Shown here: one piece after another, positions 23,096 through 33,742 of the stretch
Position numbering within the stretch: the stretch's first letter is position 1
How the letters are laid out: each line of letters begins with the position of its first letter
Assembly (NCBI GenBank): GCA_963513935.1
Contig: OY740776.1
Span: 8,214,724-8,278,723, forward strand
Source of the DNA: Aphrophora alni
Lineage: Eukaryota; Arthropoda; Insecta; Hemiptera; Aphrophoridae
Direction: 5' to 3'
Length of the DNA: 64,000 nt
Program-made: the position numbers and the translations under genes
The notes under the pieces: model-generated
Databases searched by the model: none
The model's input: only the letters and a program-made list of their open reading frames with translations
What the model was told of the DNA's origin: nothing

Positions 23096-23560
23096 CCAGC
23101 TCCACCATACAAGCAGATCCTCTAAATGTAATGCACAAAAGTTGATGTCTTGGACCTTGTAAGAAATGTTACCTTGTATTGGTAGATCAAAGGGTTTTAC
23201 CCAATAGGGTAAGTTTGTTTAAAACAGTTGTTACACGGGTTTACTGAACCTCGTAATTAAGTTTACTACTATTTCTTGAAGTCGACTAAATGTGTATATA
23301 TTAAACAGTCTCCACTCGCTTTGCTCTGATATCTGATGAAATATCCATAAGCTAAGGTTATGTCATCAACTCATCCCTGCTGGATCTTGTAACTATACGT
23401 ATGTCATGTTTTCTTTGATAAGCTAAAGTTTGAAATTACATTTTTTTATCATAACTTCGCTATTTGTCATCATAGAGAGGTGGGGGTTGTACAACTGTAA
23501 AGACATGTAAGAATACATGTAGAATTGAAATCTACATATTTTTATCTAATTTAGTTTATA
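23096..23560 (+). repeat. Dispersed repeat family, copy 1
   Basis: Shares AAGCAGATCCTCTAAATGTA, GTATTGGTAGATCAA, CAGTCTCCACTC and the CTTCGCTATTTGTCATCATAG segment with copies at 26527 and 59850, all on the same strand. No coding content recognised; class unknown. Confidence 0.65.
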
Positions 23561-25426
23561 TATTGGGTAATAGTAAATCTTTCTTTTTATGAAAAACAAT
23601 GTCTCTCTGTATATTCTGGTTTTAAAACTATTTGATAATGATGGACTGTTCGTATGATTTAATTGGAGATTTGCCATCAATTACACGTATATAAAAACTA
23701 ATACCCAACGTGATGAGAGTAAAATTAACTTCCCTTATGATAAACCTAGAACATGAAAAAAGTGAAAAACAGCCTGAAAACCTATTTGGTCAAAAAAATC
23801 ATACGTTTCTTTGGTAAGACGCAAAGATAAAGATGACCAAAATGGAATCCTCACTACCAGCAAGACAGGACTCACTTTTGCAGAAAAGTCTGAGAATTCC
23901 TAGGTCGGTGGACTAGTTTCGCAGGGATTACCATCGCTACCAGATTTGTCTTCTGTCAATTTTTTCTAAAAATCGAGTGTATCTTCTACCTTTACGTGAC
24001 GAACAACCCTCCTCCAAACTGATATCGAATTTATTTTAAGTAAGATGTGTGCCGTATCATAGTCATAAAACCAAAATGACCATGTAAAGATGTTTCGGTT
24101 TTTAAAATAATACCTCAACCTACTATGTAAGTTATTTGAATAAATTTCTATGTGGTTTTAAAGTTGTAACATAAAGTCCTTTTTTGAAATAACCTGTATA
24201 CATAACTATATACTCAGATATGATTAATTTTAACACAGAGGTAAACAATGGCTTAGGCAATGATTTATACAAAGGCAGCTGTGTTGCTGCTAACTTGCAC
24301 TCCTATCTGCTACTCAACTAAGTGAGTGTGTATATTAAATAAAATATATACAACTCTTTGTTCCAAGTTTGGCTCTGTGTGTTTTTAAATACCAACTACC
24401 CCTAAATTTTACATTACAAAAAAATGCCTTAAGATATGGCTAAAATAGAAATTATTATTTTATTGACGTTGAACAATTACAAATATAATAGATATTGCCA
24501 GTAGCAAAATAACACATAATTCCATAGCATACTATACAACACGTAACAGTAATAATTAAAACATATAAATTAAAATGTTACTAAAATATAAAATCTTCCA
24601 TGCTTAGCCCGTATATCCTTTGATACTATAAAAAGATTTTTTTCTTGGCCATTTATCTAAACCTATCTTAAATATTTTAATGGATGCAAATTGATCTGTG
24701 TTAGGGATTGATTGACAAATTTATTATGTTAACACTAAATCGTTAGTTTACGTTCGTCAACAAATTACAATAGATAACAACAAATACAAGCAAATGACAG
24801 ACAAATAATAGCCAACACACAATATTAAACCAATAACAGACAACAAAAACAACAGATACAATTGGCAGTCCTTAAAATAAAAAATATTACATATCAAATT
24901 AGTAACCTTATGTACACTTCTTCCTAAAATTCATACACTCTTCTAGGTTATAAAATACATTCATTAAAAACATTTTTTTCACCCATTTTTCATACTGTAC
25001 AAAATTTAATGTTGTGACATCACCAGGTAATTGTTCGTTAAGTGTTTTTCCCCTTAATTTTGCGGTTAAGGGAACTTTCAACTATTATCATGCATGCAAT
25101 GTGCAAAGTTTAGAAAAAAGTCAAATTTTATAATCTTAAATCATTAAGACATTGACTGTTTTCAAAAACTTATAATGTTAATAAAAATAAATATGCACTC
25201 AAAACTTCTACAGTGCCATATTTTTTACACCTTCTTATATGCCAATACACACCACCATTTAAAAGCTTGATAGTGACAATTAATGTTTTGTTAACCATAC
25301 TAACCTGAACAACATATTCAGTAAATACATTTTAAATGATTAAGTTAATACACAATAATATATTAAATAATGATAGCAGGAGACATATATAACATTAAAT
25401 GACGAAGGCAATTAAATTTTGTTTAG
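23561..25426. other. Non-coding stretch
   Basis: AT-rich. Nothing firm; a 41-base exon-like piece at about 23776-23816 followed by GTAAGA lacks a polypyrimidine tract and was not called. Confidence 0.35.
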
Positions 25427-25518
25427 CTGCTATTGAAATAGACACTGGCGTGGAAAACCTTTTTGACATACTCATGAAGAAAGTTGACTCCGTGGAAAAA
25501 GGACAATATACAAAAAAG
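25427..25518 (+). CDS. Exon of an unrecognised gene (first of two)
   Basis: A 92-base segment between acceptor TTTTGTTTAG (ends 25426) and donor AAG|GTAATT (25519). Starting with a split codon, it is open and encodes AIEIDTGVENLFDILMKKVD, then SVEKGQYTKK, ending on a codon boundary. Composition is clearly richer in G+C than the flanks and the residue mix is that of a soluble helical protein. The next exon at 25731 continues in phase. I do not recognise the protein. Further exons up- or downstream were not identified, so this may be a gene fragment. Confidence 0.6.
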
Positions 25519-25730
25519 GTAATTTGAAAGCTTAAGAGATAAAAAAATAATCATATTTGTAATTTGTGTAAGGGAATGGATGTTGTGCATTAAAGGTGTG
25601 TTTATAATATGTATTGACAGTAACAACAAAATTAAACAGATTGTTTAAACATTTGGCCTGAGCCAAAAGTGGAATGTCAACTGTATTTAAAACATTACCT
25701 AATTTTAATGTAAATAATATCTGTCTCTAG

Positions 25731-25882
25731 GGAGCTACTGATCTTGTAACAACACTACTGAATGTGTTTCCTCTACTTTCCATCAGAGACAATATCACAG
25801 AGAAAACTCGAGGCTTTAAGATCAATTTCACCTTCCAAGCTGCTTCAGAAACAAGCGTCAGCACAAACAACAATATGAATAG
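25731..25882 (+). CDS. Exon of an unrecognised gene (second of two)
   Basis: A 152-base segment between acceptor CTGTCTCTAG (ends 25730) and donor AG|GTAAAT (25883). In the phase set by the preceding exon it reads GATDLVTTLLNVFPLLSIRD, then NITEKTRGFKINFTFQAASE and TSVSTNNNMN, and stays open to the donor. Together the two exons give about 80 residues with no stop. The 212-base intron between them is AT-rich. It could be a conserved cytoplasmic helical-repeat protein, but this is a guess and no family is claimed. A long hairpin begins 59 bases downstream. Confidence 0.6.
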
Positions 25883-25941
25883 GTAAATAAATGTTTTAAT
25901 TAAGTTTTCACAAGACGAGTAGTTGTTACATGAACTTGTAT

Positions 25942-26115
25942 GATAACCTGACATTCTTACTTATATTTTGACACATTTAGTAGCAATCGGGCATAGTCTT
26001 TCCACAAACAGAGTCGACGCAAACAAACTTTGTTTACGTTTACTCTATTTGTGGAAAGACTATGCCCGATTGCTACTAAATGTGACAAAATATAAGTAAG
26101 AATGTCAGGTTATCA
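25942..26115. repeat. Near-perfect 174-bp inverted repeat (hairpin)
   Basis: GATAACCTGACATTCTTACT at 25942 is mirrored by AGTAAGAATGTCAGGTTATC ending at 26115. The arms are about 80 bases, differ at only a few positions and meet with almost no loop. No coding content. Confidence 0.85.
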
Positions 26116-26526
26116 TCTCTCTCCATCCTCCCAACACATGAGAAGTTATGCTTCTGTCGAACCTCTGGGCTTTACTTAGTTTGTATCCTTTTGATAATAT
26201 AAATGTTAGCTTTTATAAAATAACACAATATATAAAGGATGTTGATTACCCTACCACAAAATCATGAACTATATTCATTATGTAATTCTTCCCTGATGTA
26301 CATGTTACTATCATCAACAACTCTGGTTACCTACTGTCTATAACAGAGTTCCAAGGACCTGATCACCTAAACTGTTTCAAAACTGACAACGACAGACTCT
26401 ATAAAATGGATACACCATCTATATTTCGCACAATATAAATTAATCTATATATTTAATTTTATTTTACATTTAGAGATTCACTATAGGTAAGTATGGACAC
26501 AATCCCAAGGAAGCCCATCATTCAAT

Positions 26527-27190
26527 GTAATGCAAGCAGATCCTCTAAATGTAATGCCCAAAAGTTGGTTTCTTGGCCCTTTTAGGAAATTTTAAATTGT
26601 ATTGGTAGATCAAGAGGTCTTATCCAGTACTAAGTTTCATTAAATTGTTACACAGGTTTTATGAACCTTGTATTGTGTATTCACTACTTTCTTGAGTTCA
26701 GGTAGGCCTTAACGGGTTGTGTATACTTAACAGTCTCCACTCAAGTGAGCGTCTCGGCCCTGGCGAGCCTTGAAGCTGTACATTTCTGAGGAGCCTCCAA
26801 TTGTGTTGGTAATTTGGCCCTTTCAGATTTCATAACTATACGAATATCACATTTTCTGAGAAGGTCAGGGTCGAAATTAATGTTAGACAAAAACTTCACT
26901 ATTTGTCAACGTAGAGATGTAGGGTTGGTACCGAATTTAAATCTGAAGATTTGTATCTAATTTACTGTGCTATAAATTGAATAACGTGCGAGATGTGTAC
27001 AGAAAAGAGTTTAAAATTGATCATATTTTCAATTTTATTTTTCTGAATTTCAAATTGATGTTCTATATGAACACACTATAATCTCATATACCAATTTTTT
27101 CCCCTATCTTAATTTCTGAGGCAGCTATCATGTTTATGTACACATGACAACAATGGATGGAGCATATCACTAATTATTTTTCCAGTTTGT
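26527..27190 (+). repeat. Dispersed repeat family, copy 2
   Basis: Begins ATGCAAGCAGATCCTCTAAA and follows copy 1 through CAGTCTCCACTC and the CTTCACTATTTGTCA segment. It then shares GAGGCAGCTATCATG with the GTGGCCGCTATCATG of copy 3. Confidence 0.6.
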
Positions 27191-28640
27191 TGAGGTTATG
27201 CAACATGATGACAAGTAAAAAAAACAGAGATTGATTTTTTTTTTCCCAGCTACTAAACGTAAAAAAAGGTTTACGTATAGAAATTATATAGGTTAGAGTT
27301 AAATTTATATCAGTTGGCTAAACATTTTGACCTTAAAGAGTGGGACGATTTGTGTAGGAAAGTTCATGTTATCAATACATGTAAGAATGAGATAAAAGTT
27401 ATTGTTAGTCATTACCGCGCCTAAAGAAAAAAAACTAAATTGAATGTAAACAAACTCCCACCTTTAGTAAAAAACTAATCCAATCAGACCTTTAAAAAAA
27501 AAGGAAGTAGACCTTTTAAGTAGATTTAAATTTTCTGTCACTAACTATACAGTGGTGAACTCTGAAAAAAAGTATCTAATACTTAAAAAACTCTGACAAA
27601 ACCTACATTAGGAATGCCTGTAAAATCAAAATACAGGAAATTTAAATTTCAATAAGAATAATAAAAATAATTTCGCTTTGCTGAATTATTTTTTCCCCCC
27701 TTATTATGAATCTGGCCCCAGAGCTCCTTGGACATTTGATATTACCAAACTTACCCCATACTGGGTAAATAAAATTACCACAGTGAATGTTTGTATATTT
27801 GGAGAAGCTCGCATATAGTTTAGATTAGTTTTAAGTGCATTCAAAAACAATTTCACTTGAAGTAAAATTTAAATCATGGGCAGTAATTTATAGTTATTTT
27901 TAATTTATATTAAATTAACTTATAATTTACTATTCTATTGGTGCCATGCAACAGAAATTGTGTTTACTCAAATGTTTTATAAAATCATTACATTGTCCAA
28001 TTATTAAAAACAGTAATTTAGGATTAATGTTTTTAGGAAGTATAAATAACTTTTAATTTCAAAGAAATTTGTTTTTGAATCTACAGATCTTTCTTATACT
28101 TTTTTGTTTACATTTTTATAATTTTTCAAATTTACAATAAAAATTTGTGTTTTACCTGAGTGTAGTTTATTTTACCTTGTTTTGAAAGTGAAAAGTGATA
28201 ATATCCTTTCTCTCATCTTTCCTATCAGGTTTTCTTAAACAACTCTTTGTTCTCTTGTAACAATAACACTATTAGAGAATTCAAGGACTAGGTTAGGTTA
28301 GATTATTGCTCTTGTTTTAAGCGGTTAATGACTACAAGGTATTTCCCCTCTAAACAAGAAAAAAATATTAACATTTCTAGAAATCATTCTGATTCTATAC
28401 TGAAAATTGGTCCATTTCAAATATTTGGCCACAAAAACGGTTAACTTAAAACAAATAAAAAGATATTTTGACGAAAAACACAATGATATTGTTAATTTGA
28501 TTGTATAATAACTGAGTTATCGATACAAAACAATTTCTTCACAATTGACTAAATCACCTATGATTCCCAGTGATCCTAATGTGTGGTATTTTGGAAATAG
28601 GATGTCAAGAGAGGTTTTGAATTAATTTTGATAAACAACT
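27191..28640. other. Non-coding stretch
   Basis: AT-rich; a segment near 27745-27775 resembles part of the dispersed repeat. No gene recognised and no reverse transcriptase upstream of the integrase at 28648. Confidence 0.4.
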
Positions 28641-28647
28641 CCAAATT

Positions 28648-29746
28648 GTGGCGCTCTGTCAGATACTCTGTCAGATATTTAAAAACATGTTAAATGATAC
28701 AATAGATGATTGTCATGAAAGATATGGTCACATAGGCAGCAGCAAATGTTACCGTATCTTAAGAGAAACTTTTGCTTTTCCGAAACTTGAGAAAATTATT
28801 AAATTAAAATTAAGGGGTTGTGAACTTTGTCAAAAAAGTAAAATTGGGACTACAAAGCAGGAAGGTAGAATGATAAGCATAATACCAGATAATAGTTTAG
28901 ATTTGATCGCGGTGGATTTGTTTGGAGAATTGCCCGTAGGGAGGGGGGGCGTAAAATATATTTTTGTAGTGTTGGATGTCTTTTCAAAATTTGTTAAATT
29001 ATTTCCAATTAAACGGGCAATCACTAAAGTCTTAGCTGAAAAGATAACTCAAAATTATTTAACAGAAGTGGGAAAACCAAAGGTCGTTCTTAGCGATCAT
29101 GGCAGTCAGTTTCAATCTAATTTGTGGTATGAGATGTTAGGTTGGGAAGGTATAGCTGTCTGGCATACTTCTGTATATCACCCGCAGAGCAACCCGAGTG
29201 AGAGGTGCATGAGGGAATTAGGCAAAATGTTTAGGATCTATGTACACAATAGGCATACTAATTGGCCAGACTATGTGGAATTCATAGAGAAGTGCATGAA
29301 TCACTCAATTCATGACTCAACAAACTTTACCCCCATATGAGTTAATGTATAAAAAACAGTGTCCTAGAATTTATAGAGAATTAACGGAATTTCCGGAAAA
29401 TAGAGAAATAGAATATGACGACAAGCTAATATTAGCCAGGAAACATCTCAAGCTAAAAGCTGAGCAAAGGAAACGGAGACATGACAAGGATTTAAAACCA
29501 ATCCAATATGAAATAGGAGATATGATATTGGTAAAGAACCATTATTTATCGTCATGCCTGAAGAAGGAAATAAAGAAATTCTTTCTCCTATATAGAGGAC
29601 CTTACGAGGTAATAGGAAGAAAAATGGAAAATGCATACGTGCTACGAAACAAAGATACGGACGAGGAAATAGGCACATTTAATATGGTCGAGTTAAGGAA
29701 ATTCTACGCTAAAAATACCATACTACGCGACGATAGTGATATCTAG
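28648..29746 (+). pseudogene. Ty3/gypsy integrase, one frameshift
   Basis: Two overlapping frames (28648-29340 and 29312-29746) make one integrase. The N-terminal zinc motif is H-x3-H (HERYGH) and C-x2-C (CELC). The catalytic core has Asp in AVDLFGELP, Asp in LSDHGSQF and Glu in PQSNPSERCMREL, with the last two 35 residues apart as in this clade. The C-terminal part has the GPY motif (YRGPYEVIG), typical of gypsy-group integrases. The frame breaks at a run of five C (29330-29334), where four would keep the protein continuous. The enzyme inserts retrotransposon cDNA into chromosomes. Upstream polymerase domains are absent, so the copy is 5'-truncated. An ATG at 28648 is simply the first in frame, not a proven start. 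Confidence 0.85.
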
Positions 29747-31471
29747 TGTTAGTTCTTAATTCTGGTAGCGTAGATTGGTATGTGAGACTTATATATACTT
29801 ATGTAAAATGAAAGACATTCTAGCAATAGGAATGATATATTTGTAGGAACAGGTTGTAAGCAGGCATGATCCAATGCATCACCGTTGCGGGTCAAAGAGA
29901 CAGCAATGTTTGGTCATGTCTGGTGATTTCAAGGTACGGCGTCCTTTAAAAAACGGCCAAGTAACTGGTGTTCACCCACCATAGTGAACATCAGCGATTT
30001 TTGTTTGTTGGAGTCATAAACTTTCATAGTTTAGGGTGGTGAATGGTGATGCACACTACCAAAATTTAGATATAAGGTGTTAAACAGAATTTAATTTTTT
30101 TTTGAGGTTGATCGTAGGACGAGTCCTACAAAAGGATTTATGTAATAAATTTCATGTGAATTGACTAAATGACAAAAGTCCATGTTTACAATGGTGCAGG
30201 GGGTATTCGTATTTGGAAGGGGGTTGTTTTCAAGAAATGATGACTGTTCAAAAATATTTCAGTATGTGTGAAAGGTATAAAAATGGATGATCCAGGTATT
30301 GTATTTTTTTTGCAATGAATTTATAAAGATGTTGATTTAATTGATGGTATTTGAGAGGAAAGTTGTGTTTAATGTTGAAATGATTCATGTACAAGTGAAG
30401 GATTTTTATTATATATTATTATAATGATGGATTGTGTTATGATGATGTTTGGAAGAAGGATGGGTACTTAATTATGTATGAATTGGCTAGTAAAGTCATA
30501 GAATGGTCATGTAGAGAAGGATTCATAATGATGGAATGAAATGGAAAGGTAGTTTGGATTTTTTTTTTTTTTTTGAAGATTGGTATATTAAATTCCATAT
30601 GAATTTGTCAGAAGTGAAGTAGGGTGGTAATGAAAGATGGTTTTTTATAATAGTAAAGGATTTGTTTTTGTTGGAGAAATTTTAAGAAATATAATTGAAA
30701 TTAATAAAGAATTGTTTTATATATAGAAAGTAAATTGATTTGAATTCTGATTTAAATGTATTGATGAAAGATGGATCATCCATAGATATAAGGAATATGG
30801 TATGAATGGATTATGACTTATTTTAGATTGATTTAATTTCACATGACTCAGATATTTCAATTTGATTGATGACATTTGATTATAATTTTGGAAATGATAT
30901 GTGATTTAAGAATTTGATTTCACTTTTAAATGATGTGAGACCTAATTGAACCCTGTATTTCATTGTAACTGTGATTTAGTTACAACTATTTTTTTTCTAA
31001 TTGTGTAATTTGATTTAATATCTCAGATTTGTGAAGAGTCTTGTTTATTTTGTGATATTGTAATTACAATTCTTGTGTTTAACTGCAAATGTTAATTGCA
31101 CTCAATTTAACTTTTCATTGTTGTTTGTTTTATTTTAACTTTGGCGACGTTCATTTTTGCATTGAATAATTGGTATGAATGTGATTTAGTGTATAGTTTT
31201 AACATATTTTGTAAATTTTTGTTGTGGTTTAAATTCTGTCCAGCGATTGCCTTGTTTTGTGGTTGTACATGAAGAAAAATGTAGTAATATAGTAAAAAAT
31301 TTTTGGAAGATATAGTGAACAATAGAAACCATAAATAAGATTTTACATAATAAAAAATAATAATAGAGAACTTACAAAATGGCTAAAAGTAAATAATAAT
31401 AAGTAATTAAATAATGGTAAATTTAAAAAAAAAATTATGATTGTATGTATTAAAATTTTGAAATGTGATTT
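29747..31471 (+). other. Long non-coding 3' region of the older LTR element
   Basis: AT-rich with many TGATGA-like words and no gene. Its last part (from about 31441) matches about 36185-36225 of the younger element. Confidence 0.6.
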
Positions 31472-32331
31472 TGTAAGCATGGGACATCTTCCAACCAAAA
31501 TAAATAATAAATATTAAGTTTAAATAAAGTACAAGTAATATTAATGTAGTAATAATATTCAGAATAATTATTATATATAAATAGAAAGTGTAAAGTGTTC
31601 TTAAACAATGTCACAATATAATATTGAAAGTTTAAATTTCGAAATGTGCGCGCCGATAAAAATTAACAGACATGAATAAAGGAAATATGAGACCTGGAAA
31701 AACTTCCCATGAGTCAGCGAGCATTAGCTTTGCCAAGCAAGAATATCCCATGATGCCTTGCGAGAGCGTCTTTCCAACCAAGAAGGAAGCGTTGCAGAGA
31801 GTCTTTGTCAGGATCCTGCACGATATAGTCGTAATAGAAGTTGGCTGGACAGACTCGTTTTCAGGCCAAGATGGAAAATCTCCGTTAATAATGAAGTTAG
31901 AAGGACTCAAAGTTATGGACAATGGTTACTCGTGAGTAAAGTGTAAAATACTTAAGAAAATAATTTCGACGATCTAATTGGGAACATTTTAAGAACTTTG
32001 ATTTTGAACAATAACTTACACATGTACATTTTCTATATTTCACATAATTGTATGCTAATGATGTTTTTGTTTGGATAATTATGTCTTTGTTTTTGAGTTA
32101 TACAATAAAGGGAAGGTTTCTTGTTTTAACTATGTCTGGCTAAAATAATTTGTGTTAACCATGTGCCATGCTATGCTAGTAACTGTAAGTACGATTTGAG
32201 ATTGCAATCCTGCCCCTTAGGATAATTAAAATAGTAAATTTAAATGTAGAATTGTAAGAACGCAGACTTACAATTAGGTAAGTTACTTAAAATTTGATAA
32301 AAAGCTCTAAAAGCACTTAATAAACGTTATA
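31472..32331 (+). repeat. 5' LTR of the young element
   Basis: 860 bp; starts TGTAAGCATGGGACATCTTC, contains an AATAAA-like polyadenylation signal near 32104 (ACAATAAAGG) and ends ACGTTATA. An 87-codon open frame inside (31672-31935) is repeated in the 3' LTR and has no recognised domain. Confidence 0.85.
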
Positions 32332-32334
32332 AAA

Positions 32335-32343
32335 TGGCGCCCG
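32335..32343 (+). promoter_or_regulatory. Primer-binding site
   Basis: TGGCGCCCG three bases after the LTR matches the complement of a tRNA-Lys 3' end for 9 bases before diverging. It starts minus-strand cDNA synthesis in such elements. Confidence 0.6.
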
Positions 32344-32503
32344 TTTGGTCCTCGAATCCGAAAAGCAGTTACAAAAGTAGCGTGGTACATGGTTGTGCAC
32401 AGTTTTAAAAGTTAAAATAATAATGATTAAGAATAAATAGATAATTGATAAATATAATAATAAAGTAATTGAGAGTTTATAACAATAGATTAATTAGATA
32501 ATA

Positions 32504-33742
32504 ATGGATAAAGATAGGTTAGTCAAATCAAGCATGGTCGGTAAGCTTGAGAATACAATGGAGGTTAATACAATAGAGGTTAAGTCACCTAAAGAAGAGA
32601 ATGTAATATCATTAAATTATCTGGTAGGATTACTAACGAGTATGAATGATAAATCTGAAAATAATTTTAAGGAAATGAATAATAAGTTTGATAGCAAATT
32701 TGAAAAATCCGAAAATAATTTTAAAGAAATGAAGGTAGATAGTGATAATAACTTTAAACAAATAAGAGACGATATGAAATTAAATAAATTGGATAGTGAC
32801 AATAAATTTGAAAAGTCTGAAAATAACTTTAAAGAAATGAAGGTAGCTATGAATAATCAATCTGAGAAATGTGAGGCTAATATTAAACAATTAAAAGTAG
32901 AAATTAATGATAGACTAGAAAACTTTGATGTTAAATTTGAACAAATGATAGTTGAGAGAAGAATAGGCTTTGAAAATTTAGTTAAGAAATTTGACACAGT
33001 AAGTAATAAATTTAACAAAGACGTTAAGAATGAAATTAGTAATGAACAAGTTGTAGTAATAGACCATATAAATTGTAATTCATCTAAAGAAATTCACATT
33101 TGGAAACAAAACAGTAATTATGACGTTGAGCCTACACTAGGGTTAAAGAAAGAAAATGATGTTAGTGTTCTAGTAGAAGATAGTTCATTGAAAACAGATA
33201 TTGATGTGAGTAAGTTAGGCTATGTTGAGATAAATAGCATAGACAATGTAATTGAGGTTAAGAAATTGGTAAACAATAATTTTAATAACATGGAAGTACA
33301 GGTAGATTTTAAAATAAAGAAACGATGTAATTATATGATAATGGGTTATGAGGAAGTTTTTATTAAAAAGATTAGGAATGAATTTAGAATACAGGATCAT
33401 GAAAATAAGTGTATCATTGAAAAAGAAAGTTTTAATAAAGATAAAATTAGGCTACAAGGGTGTTATGGGGAACTATATATAAAGACATTAGTTGATTCTA
33501 CGGAGATAGTTAAAGAAATTAGGAGCATAGAGGGGGTAAATTATGAACAGTATTTTAGAAAGTGGACTTATAGGTTACGGCAGGAATACAAGATGAAATT
33601 TAGTGTTAGCAAAGTTGTTAGACTAGGCCAAAACCATAAGAAAAAGTTAATGTCGGAAAAAGTGTTTAGATTGGGTGTAAACCATAAAAAGAAAAGAAAT
33701 ACTGATCAGGAAGACAGTAAAATTAAAAATAAAGTAATATAA
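32504..33742 (+). CDS. Coiled-coil protein of the young LTR element (Gag-position, unrecognised)
   Basis: A 412-residue uninterrupted frame beginning ATG 169 bases after the primer-binding site, in the usual place of gag. Residues about 50-160 consist of repeated SENNFKEM/FEKSENNFKEMK units predicted to form a long coiled coil. The middle is Asn/Lys/Glu-rich. The C-terminus carries two copies of V-x-RLG-x-NHKKK (about 370-400). There is no zinc knuckle, capsid signature or protease motif that I can recognise. A coiled-coil N-terminus is seen in some insect gypsy Gag proteins, so a shortened or diverged Gag is the best guess. It may also be a fusion left by deletion of pol. Confidence 0.65.
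   Translation: MDKDRLVKSSMVGKLENTMEVNTIEVKSPKEENVISLNYLVGLLTSMNDKSENNFKEMNNKFDSKFEKSENNFKEMKVDSDNNFKQIRDDMKLNKLDSDNKFEKSENNFKEMKVAMNNQSEKCEANIKQLKVEINDRLENFDVKFEQMIVERRIGFENLVKKFDTVSNKFNKDVKNEISNEQVVVIDHINCNSSKEIHIWKQNSNYDVEPTLGLKKENDVSVLVEDSSLKTDIDVSKLGYVEINSIDNVIEVKKLVNNNFNNMEVQVDFKIKKRCNYMIMGYEEVFIKKIRNEFRIQDHENKCIIEKESFNKDKIRLQGCYGELYIKTLVDSTEIVKEIRSIEGVNYEQYFRKWTYRLRQEYKMKFSVSKVVRLGQNHKKKLMSEKVFRLGVNHKKKRNTDQEDSKIKNKVI

Noticed and set aside
23776..23816. Possible 41-base exon (PENLFGQKNHTFL) before GTAAGA
   Set aside because: Weak acceptor without a polypyrimidine tract and no in-phase partner.
31672..31935. 87-codon open frame inside the LTR, repeated at 37529-37792
   Set aside because: It is duplicated only because the LTR is; overlapping frames on both strands are equally open and no domain is seen.
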